From NCBI RefSeq assembly GCF_015278125.1, contig NZ_JADILO010000030.1:1-64000 (forward strand): a stretch of DNA of 64,000 nucleotides, in the 5' to 3' direction. This stretch comes from Vibrio fluminensis. GTDB lineage: Bacteria; Pseudomonadota; Gammaproteobacteria; Enterobacterales; Vibrionaceae. The translations under genes were made by a program, and so were the position numbers. The notes beneath the pieces were generated by a model. That model did no database searches and was not told the origin of the DNA. It saw only the letters and a program-made list of their open reading frames with translations. Shown in pieces: positions 17,365-26,850 of the stretch; the stretch's first letter is position 1, and every line of letters begins with the position of its first letter.

Positions 17365-18367
17365 TCAGCGCGGCGTCGCGTTACTGATTGTGCTGCTGAT
17401 ACTGGCAATGATGACAGCGGTGGCTGCCACTATGTCAGAGCGTCTGTTTGGTCAATTTAAGCGTTCAGCGAACCAAGTGAATTACCAGCAAGCCTATTGG
17501 TATGCCATCGGGGCTGAAGCGCTGGCCGTCGAGGGTATTGAGCAAAGTTATAAAGACAGCGACACCATTAATCTCTCTCAACCTTGGGCGATAGAAGAGC
17601 AAAACTTTCCGCTCGATTATGGCAGCTTAACCGGGCGATTGATTGACCGCCAAGCGTGTTACAACCTCAATAGCTTGGTTGATACGCAAGCACCGAGTGA
17701 TTCTCAGCAGGCTCCGTATGTGGTTAATGTACTGCAAGACTTGCTAAGCGAGCTGGAAGTTGACGAGTATGTAGCTGAAATCGTTGCCCATTCGGCGTGG
17801 GAGTTTGTTGATCGTAATAACAACATCAACTCCGTTACTGGCGTTGAAGATAGCACCTACGAGGCAATGTCGCCGAGTTATATGGCAGCTAATGGCGTGT
17901 TGGCGGATGAAAGCGAATTTCGCGCTATCAATCAAGTTTCCGGCGAAGTGATGGAGAAGGTGCGTCCCTATATTTGCGCGCTACCAACTTCGGAGTTTCG
18001 CCTCAACGTCAACACTCTAATGCCAGAAAAATCGGCACTGCTGGTGGCGATGTTTGCCAAACAACTTAGTGAAAGTGATGCCAAAAGCGTATTAGAAAAT
18101 CGCCCATTTGATGGCTGGGGAAGTGTTGATGACTTCCTTGCCGAAACACAAATTGCCGCGTTAAGCGATGCGGTAAAAAATGCAGCAAAAGGCTACCTCA
18201 CAGTAGATAGCCGCTATTTTGAATTGGATGCACAAGTCGTAGTGAATGAATCGCGAGTGCGTATTCGCAGCTTACTATTTAGTGCCAATCGAGAAACTGC
18301 GACGGTGATAAGTCGTCGCTTTGGAGGAATCGGTGAGCGAGTATCTAATCGTTCGACTGAGCAATAA
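17354..18367 (+). CDS. gspK: Minor pseudopilin K
   Basis: A 337-residue tip pseudopilin. The prepilin site NQRG is followed by VALLIVLLIL and has no Glu at +5, which is the known peculiarity of GspK. The extended alpha-helical domain and calcium-binding region (FVDRNNN...) follow. The end overlaps gspL by 35 bp. Confidence 0.95.
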   Translation: MKSNQRGVALLIVLLILAMMTAVAATMSERLFGQFKRSANQVNYQQAYWYAIGAEALAVEGIEQSYKDSDTINLSQPWAIEEQNFPLDYGSLTGRLIDRQACYNLNSLVDTQAPSDSQQAPYVVNVLQDLLSELEVDEYVAEIVAHSAWEFVDRNNNINSVTGVEDSTYEAMSPSYMAANGVLADESEFRAINQVSGEVMEKVRPYICALPTSEFRLNVNTLMPEKSALLVAMFAKQLSESDAKSVLENRPFDGWGSVDDFLAETQIAALSDAVKNAAKGYLTVDSRYFELDAQVVVNESRVRIRSLLFSANRETATVISRRFGGIGERVSNRSTEQ

Positions 18368-19541
18368 TCAACAAGCTAACCAGCAATGGTTGGTTTGGTC
18401 AGAGAGCCAGCAAGAAGTCATCGCCAGTGGCGAGCTAGCCGCTGAGCAGTCGCTGACAGAGATTGAAAGTTACGCCCAGCAGCGCCCAACTATTGTGCTG
18501 CTTAATAGCGCCGATGTGTTACTCAAGCAGGTTGAGATCCCTGCGGGTGGCGCGAGACAGTTCGATAGCATGTTGCCTTATCTGATTGAAGATGATGTGG
18601 CGCAAGATGTGGAAGAGCTGCACATTACGACGTTAGCTAAACAAGGTGATCAAGCTTTCATCGCCGCGGTGGATAAAGCGTGGCTATCACAAAAGCTGAC
18701 TGAGCTTGCTGACGCTGGCTTTGTGGTTAATCGAGTGCTGCCGGATGCGCTGGCTTTGCCGGAGTTTAGCGGCATTAGCGCGGTAGAAATTGAAGGGCAG
18801 TGGCTACTGAAAAAGTCCGCTTACCAGGCGATGACCGTGGATGCGGACTGGCTGGCTATGGTGGCGCAGTCTGAGTGGGTGAAAAGCGACGATGAGTGGC
18901 TGGAGCTGCAAGCGTTTAGTCCATTGCCGCCGCTAAGCTTAGCCGCAGAGCAAAACTGGCATCAGGCAGAGCCTCAATTGGTGATGCAGATGCTGGCAAC
19001 TCAAGCCTTACGCAGCAAAATCAATTTGTTGACCGGCAGCTTCAAACCGAAATCTTCTTTGGTTAAACATCTTAAGGTTTGGCGCAAAGTAGCCATCGCG
19101 GCGGGTGTGTTAGTCGCGGTGTTGTTGGCGCAAAGTTTGATTCAAGCGCAACAAGCGCAGCAACAGGCAGACGCGTATCGCGCTGAGAGTGAGCGCATTT
19201 TCCGTGCGGTATTGGCGAAGAATAAGATCCCAACCACCAGTTATCTTAAGCGTGAATTGGATAATGAAGTGAAGCGTCTGTCCGGTGGTAGCTCTGAAGA
19301 GTCGATCATGCATTGGCTGGTCAAACTGCCGAATGCGCTGAAGAACATCCCAGGCTTTGAAATGAGCGGTTTTACCTTTGATAGTAATCGCGAAGAGGTC
19401 AAGCTTGAAGCGCGTAGTAAAGATTTCCAAGCCTTTGAGCAAGCTCGCACGCAACTCGAACAAGCGTTTGTGGTAGAGCAAGGGCAACTGAGCAAATCCG
19501 GTGAGTTTGTCACCGGCAGCTTTGTACTGAAGCAGCAGTGA
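18333..19541 (+). CDS. gspL: Type II secretion inner membrane protein L
   Basis: A protein of about 402 residues with a cytoplasmic actin-like domain that binds GspE, one transmembrane helix (about residues 250-270, AIAAGVLVAVLLAQSLI) and a periplasmic ferredoxin-like domain. The start is set at GTG 18333 (MSEYLIVRL) because GGAGG lies five bases upstream and Vibrio EpsL proteins begin this way. The frame opens at TTG 18321. Confidence 0.94.
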   Translation: MSEYLIVRLSNNQQANQQWLVWSESQQEVIASGELAAEQSLTEIESYAQQRPTIVLLNSADVLLKQVEIPAGGARQFDSMLPYLIEDDVAQDVEELHITTLAKQGDQAFIAAVDKAWLSQKLTELADAGFVVNRVLPDALALPEFSGISAVEIEGQWLLKKSAYQAMTVDADWLAMVAQSEWVKSDDEWLELQAFSPLPPLSLAAEQNWHQAEPQLVMQMLATQALRSKINLLTGSFKPKSSLVKHLKVWRKVAIAAGVLVAVLLAQSLIQAQQAQQQADAYRAESERIFRAVLAKNKIPTTSYLKRELDNEVKRLSGGSSEESIMHWLVKLPNALKNIPGFEMSGFTFDSNREEVKLEARSKDFQAFEQARTQLEQAFVVEQGQLSKSGEFVTGSFVLKQQ

Positions 19542-19551
19542 GGAGAATACG

Positions 19552-20043
19552 ATGAGAGCTATTTTAAACTCGCTGCAAGTTTGGTGGTATCGCATTACCC
19601 CGCGTGAGCAGCGTTTAGTGATGATTGGTGGTGTAGCTTTAGGTTTTGGGGTGCTCTATTGGGGGCTTTACCAGCCGGTAGCACAACGAGCAGAACAAGC
19701 TCAGCTTAATCTGAACAGTGAAAAACAGTTACTGAGTTGGGTGCAAGACAAAGCCGATCAAATCGTTGATTTACGTGGCAGTGGAGTGAAAGCGATTTCG
19801 CCATTGCCGCTTAACCAAGCGGTATCTTCATCGGCGCGTCGTTTTAATGTTGAAATGGTGCGCGTGCAACCTCGTGGTGAAGAGATGCAAGTTTGGGTGC
19901 AACCATTGCCATTTAATCAGCTGATGAGCTGGATTGAGTACATGAAAGCTAACCATGCGATTGATGTGCTGTTTTTGGATATCGATAAGAGCAGCCAAGC
20001 GGGTATGGTTGAGGTAAAACGCCTGCAGTTAACAAAGGGATAG
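19552..20043 (+). CDS. gspM: Type II secretion inner membrane protein M
   Basis: A 163-residue protein with a short cytoplasmic N-terminus, one membrane helix (about residues 23-44) and a periplasmic ferredoxin-like domain. It partners GspL and stabilises it. It starts at ATG 19552 behind GAGGAGA, ten bases after gspL. Confidence 0.95.
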   Translation: MRAILNSLQVWWYRITPREQRLVMIGGVALGFGVLYWGLYQPVAQRAEQAQLNLNSEKQLLSWVQDKADQIVDLRGSGVKAISPLPLNQAVSSSARRFNVEMVRVQPRGEEMQVWVQPLPFNQLMSWIEYMKANHAIDVLFLDIDKSSQAGMVEVKRLQLTKG

Positions 20044-20047
20044 TGGA

Positions 20048-20809
20048 GTGAAGGGAAAACTACTATTGGTTTTGGCACTCTTGGTGACCTTTTTCGCCAG
20101 TGCCATTGTCCATTTGCCGATTCAAGCGGTACTTACGTACGCGCCATTGCCTAAGCAACTGCGTATCTCTGGTGCCAGTGGCACCTTATGGCAAGGACAA
20201 GTGCAGCAACTGCAGTGGCAGCGCTACAACCTCGGTCAGGTGTCATGGCAACTGCAACCGAGTAAGCTGCTAACCGGCAAGGTGCAGGCGAATGTGCGTT
20301 TAGGTCGTGGTAACCCTTGGCAACTGCGCGCGCGCGGTGTGGTGGGCTATGGTTTACAAGGCGCTTACGCTGAGAATGTGATTGCCTCACTGCCTGCTAG
20401 CGAAGTGATTAAGTTTGCTCCGCCGATGCCTGTGCCGTTGGATATCAATGGTCAGCTGGAACTAAGCATTCAGTCTCTTGCTTACGCCGCGCCTTATTGC
20501 CGAGCAGGTAAAGGTAAGTTGGTGTGGAATACCGATAAGATCGGCACGCCACTCGTGGATCTGCTAGTCGGTCCTGTGGTCGCAGATTTAAGCTGTCAGG
20601 ACAGCGCTATCAAGATTGCGGGTAACCAGCAAAGCGACCAAGTGAGAAGTGAATTCAGTCTCGATCTACAAGCCAATCGTCAGTACAACGCGAAAGCATG
20701 GTTTAGCCCACAAGCAGAGATGCCAGAAGCGCTGAGCCAACAATTGAAATGGCTTCCACAACCAGACAGCCAAGGCCGTTATCAATTTACCTATCGCGGC
20801 CGCATTTAG
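20048..20809 (+). CDS. gspN: Type II secretion protein N
   Basis: A 253-residue protein with one N-terminal membrane helix (LLLVLALLVTFFASAIV) and a beta-rich periplasmic domain. GspN is dispensable in some species and its exact role is unclear. It starts at GTG 20048, four bases after gspM, and is the last gene of the operon. No gspO, gspA or gspB homologue is present. Confidence 0.92.
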   Translation: MKGKLLLVLALLVTFFASAIVHLPIQAVLTYAPLPKQLRISGASGTLWQGQVQQLQWQRYNLGQVSWQLQPSKLLTGKVQANVRLGRGNPWQLRARGVVGYGLQGAYAENVIASLPASEVIKFAPPMPVPLDINGQLELSIQSLAYAAPYCRAGKGKLVWNTDKIGTPLVDLLVGPVVADLSCQDSAIKIAGNQQSDQVRSEFSLDLQANRQYNAKAWFSPQAEMPEALSQQLKWLPQPDSQGRYQFTYRGRI

Positions 20810-20817
20810 TCAGTGAT

Positions 20818-20854
20818 AAAAAAGCCCCAAGCTCGAAAAAGCGTGGGGCTTTTT
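20818..20854. terminator. Bidirectional terminator between gspN and envZ
   Basis: AAAGCCCCA (20821-20829) pairs with TGGGGCTTT (20844-20852), with A and T tracts outside both arms. It serves the type II operon on the plus strand and ompR-envZ on the minus strand. Confidence 0.9.
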
Positions 20855-20878
20855 GCTATTTGAATCGGTGATAAATCA

Positions 20879-22186
20879 TCACTTGATTACCGGGAAGCTC
20901 ACTTGCACTTTCAAGCCGCCTTCACCACGGTTATTGACCACCACCGAGCCGTTATGTTGGCTTACGATACGTTTAACAATCGCCAGTCCTAACCCCGTTC
21001 CTTCACTGCCGCGTGCGGTATCGCCACGGGTGAAGGGTTCAAACAGTTTCGCGACCTGATCGCTTGCAATGCCCGGACCATTATCTTCAATGCACACCCA
21101 ACAAAGTTTGTTGTCTGCGGTCATGCCAGTGGAGATTTTTATCCAGCCATTACCATAGCGCACAGCGTTAACTACTAAGTTACTCACTGCACGTTTCATC
21201 GCAATTGGGCTACCGAATGCAGGCTTAACATTATTCAGTTCGGTGACCATCTCGATATGCTCGCCACTGCCTTCTGAGTTAGCTAAGTCTTGGGCGATCT
21301 CATTGAGGTCAACTTCGGTGAACGACTGCTTATTTACAGGTTTCAGATAATCCATAAACTGACTGATGATTTCGTTACACTCTTCGGTATCGCTGATAAT
21401 GCCTTCTGCCAAATAGCTATCTTCTGGCGACATCATTTCAGTGGCAAGACGAATGCGTGTGAGCGGTGTACGCAAGTCGTGGCTGATGCCTGCCATCAAT
21501 AGTGCGCGGTCTTCTTCCAGTGCCTGAATCCCTTTCGACATTTGGTTAAAAGCGCGCGTTACTGAGCGAATTTCAGTGGAGCCTTTTTCTGGGATTGGCG
21601 GCGGAATGGCACCGCGACCGACACCTTTCGCGGCTTTTTCCAACGCCAATAAAGGTCGATTCTGCAAGCGCATAAATAGCCAGCCACCGGCGATGATCAG
21701 CAGCGCCATCAGTAAACTGTTGCGAAATAGCGGGGTGAAATCCTCTTCTTGCAGTTCAGAGAGTGGAATGCGGATCAGCGAATCTGGCAGCGCTTGAATA
21801 TTGATCCATAACACATAGCTATCTTCACCTTGCGCCATGCGCACGTCGGTTGGCGTACCAAGCTCATGGCTCATCTCTTCACTCATTAAATCAATGCTGA
21901 TCGCATGGTGATACTGATTGGCGATTTCACTGTCTTTGGCATGGACGGTTACACCAAGACGTTCGAGCACCTGACGGCGCATAGGGGCATCCATCGCTAG
22001 AGCGTTTTCCGTGGTATCGGAGTCGTCCAGCATCAGGTTGATTTCATAGCTGAGGATTTTGTTGAACTGTTGCAAGCTTGGCAGCAAAGCGTAGTTAAAA
22101 ACGGCGTAGTAAGAGTAGACTTGGCTGGCAATCAGTAGCGTGATGAACAGTAACAAAGACTGAGTAAAGGAACTGCGAAAACGCAT
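20879..22186 (-). CDS. envZ: Osmosensor histidine kinase
   Basis: A 435-residue inner membrane sensor with a first membrane helix near residues 8-28, a periplasmic loop, and a second helix near residues 158-176. HAMP follows, then the dimerisation domain with phospho-accepting His (ISHDLRTPLTR, about residue 236) and an HATPase domain with N, G1 and G2 boxes (DNGPGI, GTGLGLAIV). It phosphorylates OmpR. It lies 71 bp after ompR, across an intercistronic terminator-like hairpin. Confidence 0.95.
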   Translation of the reverse strand: MRFRSSFTQSLLLFITLLIASQVYSYYAVFNYALLPSLQQFNKILSYEINLMLDDSDTTENALAMDAPMRRQVLERLGVTVHAKDSEIANQYHHAISIDLMSEEMSHELGTPTDVRMAQGEDSYVLWINIQALPDSLIRIPLSELQEEDFTPLFRNSLLMALLIIAGGWLFMRLQNRPLLALEKAAKGVGRGAIPPPIPEKGSTEIRSVTRAFNQMSKGIQALEEDRALLMAGISHDLRTPLTRIRLATEMMSPEDSYLAEGIISDTEECNEIISQFMDYLKPVNKQSFTEVDLNEIAQDLANSEGSGEHIEMVTELNNVKPAFGSPIAMKRAVSNLVVNAVRYGNGWIKISTGMTADNKLCWVCIEDNGPGIASDQVAKLFEPFTRGDTARGSEGTGLGLAIVKRIVSQHNGSVVVNNRGEGGLKVQVSFPVIK

Positions 22187-22214
22187 AAACTTAACCTATT
22201 AGATGATAGGAACG

Positions 22215-22241
22215 AAAAAGTGCGAGTCTGAACTCGCACTT
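22215..22241 (-). terminator. Terminator-like hairpin between ompR and envZ
   Basis: AAGTGCGAGT (22218-22227), loop CTGA, ACTCGCACTT (22232-22241): ten perfect base pairs. On the minus strand it is followed by TTTTTCG. It lies 17 bp after the ompR stop and about 30 bp before the envZ start. It has the form of an intrinsic terminator within the operon, so envZ would be expressed by read-through. Confidence 0.75.
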
Positions 22242-22257
22242 GTTGGGATAAGTTGGC

Positions 22258-22977
22258 TTACGCTTCTTTGCCATCTGGCACGAAAACATAGCCTAAGCCC
22301 CACACGGTTTGGATATAACGTGGTTTACTTGGGTCCACTTCTAACATGCGACGTAGACGTGAAATTTGTACGTCGATTGAACGCTCCATCGCTGAGTATT
22401 CACGACCACGCGCCATGTTCATCAGCTTATCGCGAGACAGTGGTTCACGAGCGTTGGTGACCAGCGCTTTCAGTACTGCAAATTCACCCGATGTCAGCGG
22501 CATCGCTTCATCACCACGGTACATTTCACGTGTACCAAGGTTCAAACGGAAATCACCAAACTCGACTACCGACTCTTCTGCGCTTGGTGCGCCCGGCAAT
22601 TCAATGGTTTGACGACGCAATACGGCTTTGATGCGCGCAAGGAGTTCACGTGGGTTAAACGGTTTTGGTAGGTAATCATCCGCGCCTACTTCTAACCCAA
22701 CGATACGATCAATTTCGTCCCCTTTTGCGGTTAGCATCAGGATCGGTAATTCATTGTTGGCATTACGCAAGCGGCGACAGATCGATAGACCATCTTCGCC
22801 CGGTAGCATTAAGTCGAGTACCATCAAATGAAAGTTTTCGCGCGTTAGTAAACGGTCCATTTGTTCGCCATTAGCAACACTGCGCACTTGGAAGCCTTGC
22901 TCCGATAGGTATCGCTCCAACAGCGCACGTAATCGAGCATCGTCATCTACTACGAGGATTTTATGATTTTCTTGCAT
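22258..22977 (-). CDS. ompR: Osmotic response regulator OmpR
   Basis: A 239-residue response regulator. The receiver domain has the acidic pocket DDD (11-13), phospho-acceptor Asp55 in LMVLDLMLPG, and the conserved Lys in LPKPF. The C-terminal winged helix includes ERSIDVQISRLRRML. It is known to control porin genes with EnvZ. It is first in the ompR-envZ unit and divergent from greB. Confidence 0.96.
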   Translation of the reverse strand: MQENHKILVVDDDARLRALLERYLSEQGFQVRSVANGEQMDRLLTRENFHLMVLDLMLPGEDGLSICRRLRNANNELPILMLTAKGDEIDRIVGLEVGADDYLPKPFNPRELLARIKAVLRRQTIELPGAPSAEESVVEFGDFRLNLGTREMYRGDEAMPLTSGEFAVLKALVTNAREPLSRDKLMNMARGREYSAMERSIDVQISRLRRMLEVDPSKPRYIQTVWGLGYVFVPDGKEA

Positions 22978-23278
22978 TGAAACACCTTATTCAAAAGCAA
23001 AGCATAGTGATAAAAATGTATCACTGTTTGTAAAAGCGTGCTTGCTCAAATTGTTACTCTTTTTATCTTAAGCAATATTTTGCGGTCAAGAATGGTAGTT
23101 GCGGCGCAATTTATTCCCACCAATCGTGAGTTATTTAGCTGTTATTGCTGCTGTTAGCGCTGACATTATCGGCAAAGTGTAAGTTTTGCATCAACTCTCA
23201 TTATGCGCACTTTTACCGTCGGCTTTTTTATGTCAATGTGTCGCCATTGCGAATTGGGTAACTACAATTACACCTGTT
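22978..23278. promoter_or_regulatory. ompR-greB divergent intergenic region
   Basis: About 300 bp between two divergent genes. It must carry the ompR and greB promoters, but I see no site that is convincing enough to name. The open frame before greB (from 23186) is not supported by a ribosome site. Confidence 0.4.
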
Positions 23279-23761
23279 ATGAAAACTAACCTAATTACAC
23301 GTGAAGGCTACGATCGCCTGAAACAAGAACTCGATTTTCTGTGGCGAGAAGAGCGTCCTGAAGTGACAAAAAAGGTCACTTGGGCTGCCAGTCTTGGCGA
23401 CCGCAGTGAAAATGCGGATTACCAATACAATAAGAAACGTCTGCGCGAAATTGACCGTCGCGTACGTTATCTGCGTAAACGCCTTGAACAAGTCAAAGTG
23501 GTTGATTACGCCCCGCAACAAGAAGGCAAGGTTTTCTTTGGTGCTTGGGTCGAAATTGAAAACGAACAAGGTGATATCAAGTCGTTTCGTATCGTTGGTC
23601 CAGATGAAATCTATGGGGATGCTAAGAATTACATCTCGATTGATTCGCCAATGGCGCGTGCGTTACTGAAAAAAGAAGTCGATGATGAGTTTTGTGTAAG
23701 AACTCCCGATGGCGATAAAGAATGGTTTATTAACCAGATTCGCTATCAAGATACGCTTTAA
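23279..23761 (+). CDS. greB: Transcript cleavage factor GreB
   Basis: A 160-residue factor that inserts a coiled coil into the RNA polymerase secondary channel and rescues backtracked complexes. The N-terminal coiled coil (residues 1-75) has the acidic tip (GDRSENADYQY), followed by an FKBP-like C-terminal domain. ATG 23279 gives the normal GreB length; upstream extension would add a non-conserved leader. Confidence 0.95.
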   Translation: MKTNLITREGYDRLKQELDFLWREERPEVTKKVTWAASLGDRSENADYQYNKKRLREIDRRVRYLRKRLEQVKVVDYAPQQEGKVFFGAWVEIENEQGDIKSFRIVGPDEIYGDAKNYISIDSPMARALLKKEVDDEFCVRTPDGDKEWFINQIRYQDTL

Positions 23762-23832
23762 CCCCTTTTATTAGGGTGAGAGTAAAGAATTGCCTCACCC
23801 TCACATAGATACCAAATAAAGAGATTGCACGG

Positions 23833-26154
23833 ATGAGCCAAGCTATCTGCAAACTAATCGCTCAGGAACTCAATGTACGTTCTGAGCAGGTCATTGCTGC
23901 TGTTAACCTGATTGATGACGGTAACACAGTGCCATTTATTGCTCGTTACCGTAAAGAGGTGACGGGCGGTCTAGACGACACTCAACTGCGTAACCTAGAT
24001 AGTCGCTTGGCTTACTTGCGTGAATTGGAAGATCGCCGTCAAACCATTCTTAAATCGATTCAAGATCAAGGCAAACTAACGGCTGAGCTTGAGCAAGAGA
24101 TCAATCAAGCTGACAGCAAGACGCGATTGGAAGATCTGTATTTACCATACAAGCCGAAGCGCCGAACCAAAGGGCAAATTGCGATTGAAGCGGGGCTTGA
24201 GCCTTTAGCGGATACGCTATGGAATCAGCCACAAACTGAGCCAGAGAGTGAAGCGGCGAAATACCACAATGCAGAACATGGTATTACGGATAACAAAGCG
24301 GCTTTAGATGGTGCGCGCGCCATCATCATGGAGCGTATTGCCGAAGATGCTAACTTGCTTGAGAAGATCCGTAATCACCTTAATCGCAATGCCGAGCTAG
24401 TGGCTCGCGTGGTCGCAGGGCAAGAGCAAGCGGGTGAGAAGTTTAAAGACTACTTTGAGCACAACGAAGCACTAAACAAAGTGCCATCACACCGCGCGCT
24501 GGCGATGCTGCGTGGTCGCAACGAGGGCTTCTTAACCCTAGCGATGAATGCCGATCCTGAGCAAGAAGAGGGCGTGCGCCAATCTTACTGCGAAACTCTG
24601 ATTGCTGATCATTACGGCATTTCACTGAGCCAAGCGCCAGCAGATGTGTGGCGTAAACAGGTGATCAGTTGGGCATGGCGCATCAAAGTATCGATGCACA
24701 TGGAAACTGAGCTGATGGGCGCGATGAAAGAGCGCGCAGAGATCGAAGCGATTGAAGTGTTCGCCACCAACCTTAAAGATCTGTTGATGGCAGCGCCAGC
24801 CGGTCCGCGTGCAACGCTGGGTCTCGATCCGGGTCTGCGTACGGGCTCGAAAATCGCGATTGTCGACTCAACCGGTAAGCTATTGGCAACAGAGACCATC
24901 TACCCGCATCCACCACAGAACCAATACGACAAATCAGCGCAAATCGTTGAGCAGTTAGTGCGTAAGTACAACGTTGATCTGATTGCGATTGGTAACGGCA
25001 CCGCTTCGCGCGAAACAGACAGCTTTGTGGCGGACGTGATTAAACGCGGCAACCTTAAAGCGCAGAAAATTATGGTCAGCGAAGCGGGCGCGTCAGTTTA
25101 CTCAGCGTCAGAGCTAGCAGCGAAAGAGTTCCCGAATCTCGATGTATCCATTCGTGGTGCCGTTTCAATCGCGCGTCGCTTGCAAGATCCATTGGCAGAG
25201 TTGGTGAAAATCGATCCGAAATCTATCGGTGTGGGCCAATACCAGCATGATGTCAGCCAATCTATGCTGGCAAAACGCCTTGATGCGGTCGTGGAAGACT
25301 GTGTAAACGCGGTCGGTGTAGATGTGAACACCGCTTCGGCAGCACTGCTTAACCGTGTTGCGGGCTTGTCGACGACATTGGCACAAAACATTGTCGATTA
25401 CCGTGATGAGAATGGTCGCTTTGAAAGCCGCACCACACTGAAGAAAGTGGCGCGTCTTGGACCTAAAGCGTTCGAGCAGTGTGCGGGCTTCCTACGTATT
25501 ATGGATGGTAAAAACCCGCTGGATGCTTCATCGGTGCACCCAGAGGCTTACCCTGTAGTAAAAACCATTGCTGAGAAAAACGGAAAGCAGGTAAAAGCAC
25601 TAATTGGTGACTCAAGCTTCCTGAAAGGGTTACATGCGGTGGATTACACCAATGAAAGCTTTGGTTTGCCAACGGTGACTGACATCATTAAAGAGCTGGA
25701 TAAGCCGGGTCGTGACCCGCGTCCTGAATTCAAGACCGCGACGTTTGCGGATGGCGTAAATTCAGTGTCAGACCTTGAAGTCGGCATGGTATTGGAAGGC
25801 GTGGTATCTAACGTGGCGAACTTCGGTGCGTTTGTTGATATCGGCGTGCACCAAGATGGTTTAGTGCATATTTCTGCTCTGACCGATCGCTTTGTTTCTG
25901 ATCCGCGTGAAGTGGTAAAAGCCGGCGATATCGTGAAAGTCAAAGTGATGGAAGTGGATGTGCAGCGCAAGCGTATTGCTCTTTCGATGCGTCTAAACGA
26001 TGAGCCGGGTCAAGATAACCGCACTCAACGTAGTGCCGCTCCTCGTGGTGGTAACAACCAGCGAGCGCAAGGGCAACGTCGTCGTGAAGAACCTGCCAGC
26101 AATGGTGCTATGGGTGGTGCGTTTGCAGCTGCTTTTGCTAAAGCGAAACGCTAA
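23833..26154 (+). CDS. tex: Tex family transcription accessory protein
   Basis: A 773-residue cytoplasmic nucleic-acid-binding protein (YhgF in E. coli). It has a helical N-terminal part, a YqgF/RNase-H-like domain (TLGLDPGLRTGSKIA, about residues 330-345), helix-hairpin-helix motifs, and an S1 domain from about residue 650 (GVVSNVANFGAFVDIG). The Arg/Gln-rich tail is probably disordered. It follows greB by 71 bp and ends before a bidirectional terminator. Confidence 0.95.
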   Translation: MSQAICKLIAQELNVRSEQVIAAVNLIDDGNTVPFIARYRKEVTGGLDDTQLRNLDSRLAYLRELEDRRQTILKSIQDQGKLTAELEQEINQADSKTRLEDLYLPYKPKRRTKGQIAIEAGLEPLADTLWNQPQTEPESEAAKYHNAEHGITDNKAALDGARAIIMERIAEDANLLEKIRNHLNRNAELVARVVAGQEQAGEKFKDYFEHNEALNKVPSHRALAMLRGRNEGFLTLAMNADPEQEEGVRQSYCETLIADHYGISLSQAPADVWRKQVISWAWRIKVSMHMETELMGAMKERAEIEAIEVFATNLKDLLMAAPAGPRATLGLDPGLRTGSKIAIVDSTGKLLATETIYPHPPQNQYDKSAQIVEQLVRKYNVDLIAIGNGTASRETDSFVADVIKRGNLKAQKIMVSEAGASVYSASELAAKEFPNLDVSIRGAVSIARRLQDPLAELVKIDPKSIGVGQYQHDVSQSMLAKRLDAVVEDCVNAVGVDVNTASAALLNRVAGLSTTLAQNIVDYRDENGRFESRTTLKKVARLGPKAFEQCAGFLRIMDGKNPLDASSVHPEAYPVVKTIAEKNGKQVKALIGDSSFLKGLHAVDYTNESFGLPTVTDIIKELDKPGRDPRPEFKTATFADGVNSVSDLEVGMVLEGVVSNVANFGAFVDIGVHQDGLVHISALTDRFVSDPREVVKAGDIVKVKVMEVDVQRKRIALSMRLNDEPGQDNRTQRSAAPRGGNNQRAQGQRRREEPASNGAMGGAFAAAFAKAKR

Positions 26155-26175
26155 GCGCTAATTGTCGAGATAAAT

Positions 26176-26205
26176 AAAAAGCCCCGCTCAATGAGTGGGG
26201 CTTTG
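26176..26205. terminator. Bidirectional terminator after tex
   Basis: GCCCCGCTC (26181-26189) pairs with GAGTGGGGC (26193-26201), with one mismatch or wobble and A/T tracts on both sides. It is placed between tex and the convergent hypothetical gene. Confidence 0.88.
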
Positions 26206-26250
26206 TTTTATCTAGGTATTCACTCTACTTCTTGTTGGAAGTAAGAGCGA

Positions 26251-26721
26251 CTACAACACCGCAATGACCTCTGAAGGCGTATGTGGCGCAACCGCATGAC
26301 CGTAACGAAATTTAATCACGACCCGACGCTTCGCCATTCGACCTTCGGTTATCGCTGCATCGATAACGCGCTTGGGTAAACGAAACCGCATTGCGTAGCC
26401 TGTACCTTGCTGATTGCTATAACTCGACAGCGCGAGCAATTCAAACAAACGATCCAATGGATTCTGTGGCGGGTCATGTTGAGAAGCATCAGTAACTTGC
26501 TCGTCATCGGTGCCATAGTTTGGATGTTCGGCCGGGTCCCACGCAGACTCACGTCGGCGTTTATCTTCCCCGCTGATTTTGCGTTCAGCATTACTTTTGG
26601 CTAGTGCAACAGTAGGGACAATGGGCTGACGTATGCGATTATCTCGCGCCGTTTGTTCCGTATGCACATTCACCGATGGGGCGATAAGTGGCACGCTCAC
26701 GTTAGTGGGTGACACGATCAT
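26251..26721 (-). CDS. Hypothetical protein with disordered N-terminus
   Basis: A 156-residue protein that I do not recognise. The first ~85 residues are polar and low in hydrophobics and look disordered. The C-terminal ~65 residues are basic and better ordered (LFELLALSSYSNQQGTGYAMRF, RRVVIKFRYGH). There is no signal peptide or membrane segment. ATG 26721 is preferred because GAGGAGG lies eight bases upstream; ATG 26754 lacks such a site. It sits 129 bp downstream of bioH on the same strand. Confidence 0.65.
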   Translation of the reverse strand: MIVSPTNVSVPLIAPSVNVHTEQTARDNRIRQPIVPTVALAKSNAERKISGEDKRRRESAWDPAEHPNYGTDDEQVTDASQHDPPQNPLDRLFELLALSSYSNQQGTGYAMRFRLPKRVIDAAITEGRMAKRRVVIKFRYGHAVAPHTPSEVIAVL

Positions 26722-26850
26722 AACCGAGACCTCCTCAGTTTCGCCCGCTGACATTGGCTAATGTCAGCTCCTAGTATTATCGGCGGTGATGGTCAAATAT
26801 TTAGCGCCTAATTCAAATTTCTGTCGCGATAATATGTAAGTGTATGTATA

